This document shows, in pieces, positions 62,451 to 64,000 of a DNA stretch of 64,000 bases. The stretch is from Nocardioides sp. S-1144. Its GTDB lineage: Bacteria > Actinomycetota > Actinomycetes > Propionibacteriales > Nocardioidaceae. Position 1 is the first letter of the stretch; each line of letters starts with the position of its first letter. The stretch lies in NCBI RefSeq assembly GCF_005954645.2, contig NZ_CP040695.2, positions 2,852,001-2,916,000 on the forward strand. The letters are read 5' to 3'. A program made the translations under genes and the position numbers. The notes below the pieces were generated by a model. The model worked only from the letters and a program-made list of their open reading frames with translations. It was not told the origin of the DNA and did no database searches.

Positions 62451-64000
62451 GCATCGACACCAGCAAGGTCGCCGACAGCAACACCACGACGCCGGCCTCG
62501 GCCAAGGCGCCCTCGCGAGCCGGTGCGGTCGCGACCTGGGCCGACGACCGTCTCGGTCTCGGCACCTCGATGAAGAAGCAGCTGCGCAAGGTCTTCCCGG
62601 ACCACTGGTCGTTCATGCTGGGCGAGATCGCCCTGTGGAGCTTCGTGGTCCTGCTGCTGTCGGGAGTCTTCCTGACGCTGTGGTTCGACCCGAGCATGGC
62701 CGAGGCCGAGTACCAGGGCTCCTACGACCCGCTCCGCGGCGTGGAGATGTCGAAGGCCATGATCTCGACCGTCGAGCTCTCCTTCGACGTCCGCGGCGGT
62801 CTGCTGATGCGGCAGATGCACCACTGGGCCGCGCACCTGTTCATCGCCTCGATGCTGATCCACATGATGCGGGTCTACTTCACCGGCGCCTACCGCAAGC
62901 CGCGTGAGCTCAACTGGGTCATCGGCTGCCTGCTGATCCTGCTCGGCAGCCTCGAGGGCTTCACCGGCTACTCGCTGCCCGACGACCTGCTCTCCGGCAC
63001 CGGCGTCCGCGCCGCCGACGGGTTCCTCAAGGCCACCCCGGTGGTCGGCAGCTACATGTCGTTCTTCCTCTTCGGCGGGGAGTTCCCCGGCGACGCGATC
63101 ATCCCGCGCCTCTACATCATCCACGTGCTGCTGATCCCCGGCCTGCTCCTGGGCCTGATCGCCGCCCACATGCTGCTGCTCGTCTACCACAAGCACACCC
63201 AGTGGCCCGGTCCCGGCCGCACGGAGGAGAACGTCGTCGGTTTCCCGATGCTCCCCGTGTACGCCGCCAAGGCCGGCGGGTTCTTCTTCATCGTCTTCGG
63301 CACCGTCGCCCTGCTCGGCGGCCTGCTGTCGATCAACCCGGTGTGGAAGTTCGGTCCCTACGACCCGACCAAGGTCACGGCCGGCTCGCAGCCCGACTGG
63401 TACATGGGCTGGCCCGACGGCCTGCTGCGCATCATCCCCGGCTGGGAGTCGGTCATCGGTGGCTACACGATCTCGTGGAACGTCATGCTGCCGATCCTGA
63501 TCGTGCCGCCGCTGATGCTCGTGATCCTGATCGCGCTGCCCTTCATCGAGTCGTGGATCACCAAGGACGAGCGCGAGCACCACCTGCTGGAGCGTCCCCG
63601 CAACCGTCCGACGCAGACCGCCGTCATGGTGTCGCTGATGACCTTCTACGGCCTCGCCTGGGCCGCGGGTGGCAACGACATCATCGCGATCAAGCTGCAC
63701 CTGTCGATCAACCAGATCACCTACTTCATGCGGGTGATGATCTTCCTCGGACCGCTGATCGCGTTCATCATCACGCGGCGCTGGTGCATCTCGCTGCAGC
63801 GCCACGACGAGCAGACGCTGCTGCACGGCTACGAGACCGGCATCATCATGCGCTCGCCCGAGGGCGGGTACTCCGAGCGGCACCTGCCGATCAGCAACGA
63901 CGCCGCCTACCGCCTCACCGCGCGTGACCGCGACGAGGTCTACACGGTCGGCAGCAAGGTAGACGAGAACGGCGTCGCAGCTCCCGGCGGCAAGCTCGAC
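62447..64000 (+). CDS. qcrB: Cytochrome bc1 complex cytochrome b subunit (3' end beyond window)
   Basis: ATG at 62447 overlaps the qcrA stop; 518 codons are visible with no stop, against about 540-560 aa for actinobacterial QcrB, so only a short C-terminal tail is missing. Heme-ligand His residues are in MRQMHHWAAHLFIASMLIHMMR and YIIHVLLIPGLLLGLIAAHMLL. The Q-site motif PDWYMGWPDGLLR (actinobacterial form of PEWY) and SLEGFTGYSLPDDLLSGTG are present. The menaquinol-oxidising core of the bcc-aa3 supercomplex. Confidence 0.97.
   Translation, partial: MSIDTSKVADSNTTTPASAKAPSRAGAVATWADDRLGLGTSMKKQLRKVFPDHWSFMLGEIALWSFVVLLLSGVFLTLWFDPSMAEAEYQGSYDPLRGVEMSKAMISTVELSFDVRGGLLMRQMHHWAAHLFIASMLIHMMRVYFTGAYRKPRELNWVIGCLLILLGSLEGFTGYSLPDDLLSGTGVRAADGFLKATPVVGSYMSFFLFGGEFPGDAIIPRLYIIHVLLIPGLLLGLIAAHMLLLVYHKHTQWPGPGRTEENVVGFPMLPVYAAKAGGFFFIVFGTVALLGGLLSINPVWKFGPYDPTKVTAGSQPDWYMGWPDGLLRIIPGWESVIGGYTISWNVMLPILIVPPLMLVILIALPFIESWITKDEREHHLLERPRNRPTQTAVMVSLMTFYGLAWAAGGNDIIAIKLHLSINQITYFMRVMIFLGPLIAFIITRRWCISLQRHDEQTLLHGYETGIIMRSPEGGYSERHLPISNDAAYRLTARDRDEVYTVGSKVDENGVAAPGGKLD

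Overview
The window is about 64 kb of very GC-rich, gene-dense DNA with many GTG starts and many 4-bp ATGA/GTGA start-stop overlaps. Gene content and order point to a high-GC actinomycete, most likely Nocardioidaceae (Nocardioides-like): actinobacterial bcc-type QcrCAB with CtaE, a PASTA kinase beside an Rv2175c-type DNA-binding protein, a class II DAHP synthase, an ArsA/SRPBCC/FadD15 cluster and a Tad (Flp) pilus locus. From memory of the Mycobacterium tuberculosis map, the backbone follows the Rv2172c-Rv2196 order (methylenetetrahydrofolate reductase, prenyl synthase, Rv2175c, PknL, AroG, acyltransferase, ArsA ATPase, SRPBCC, FadD15, NlpC/P60, UvrC-like nuclease, TrpD, CtaE, QcrCAB) with modules inserted between these landmarks. 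No rRNA, tRNA, IS element, prophage or CRISPR array was found.

Layout. 0-7 kb: end of a phytoene-desaturase-like oxidoreductase, metF with a SIMPL gene, a polyprenyl diphosphate synthase, an Rv2175c homologue leading an apparent operon with an RNase Sa/barnase-type ribonuclease and its barstar, and a divergent PASTA Ser/Thr kinase. 7-17 kb: a translationally coupled ABC system (two ATPases, two large FtsX-type permeases), an MFS protein, endonuclease IV and an EamA transporter. 17-22 kb: a type I DAHP synthase behind a Tyr/Phe leader peptide and attenuator-like hairpin, a zinc-ribbon/discoidin membrane protein, threonine aldolase and a class II DAHP synthase. 22-30 kb: an APC permease, a TetR-MFS pair with a clear operator, a phosphofructokinase with PPi-type residues, and several uncharacterised genes. 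30-41 kb: a MacRS-like two-component system with a flavin-reductase-fold gene between kinase and regulator, PlsC, a hydrolase, two ROK sugar kinases, a DUF5304-like protein, ArsA ATPase, SRPBCC and FadD. 41-50 kb: a tad operon (cpaB, cpaE, cpaF, a VWA-TadB fusion, tadC), then its own histidine kinase and response regulator, then two Flp pilins. 50-54 kb: two overlapping metalloprotease genes and an NlpC/P60 endopeptidase. The endopeptidase has a long leader containing a recognisable c-di-AMP (ydaO/yuaA) riboswitch, a promoter, and three 9-bp MtrA-type repeats upstream. 54-64 kb: DEDDh/GIY-YIG nuclease, single-domain Lrp/AsnC protein, trpD behind a degenerate receiver-domain gene, a CtaG-like protein, and ctaE-qcrCAB, with qcrB cut by the window end.

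Most notable items: the riboswitch plus MtrA-type control of the cell-wall endopeptidase; the aroF attenuator; the membrane-anchored ribonuclease/barstar pair next to the Rv2175c/PknL pair; the VWA-TadB fusion; and three different families of intergenic palindromic repeats (17.1, 20.7 and 26.0 kb).
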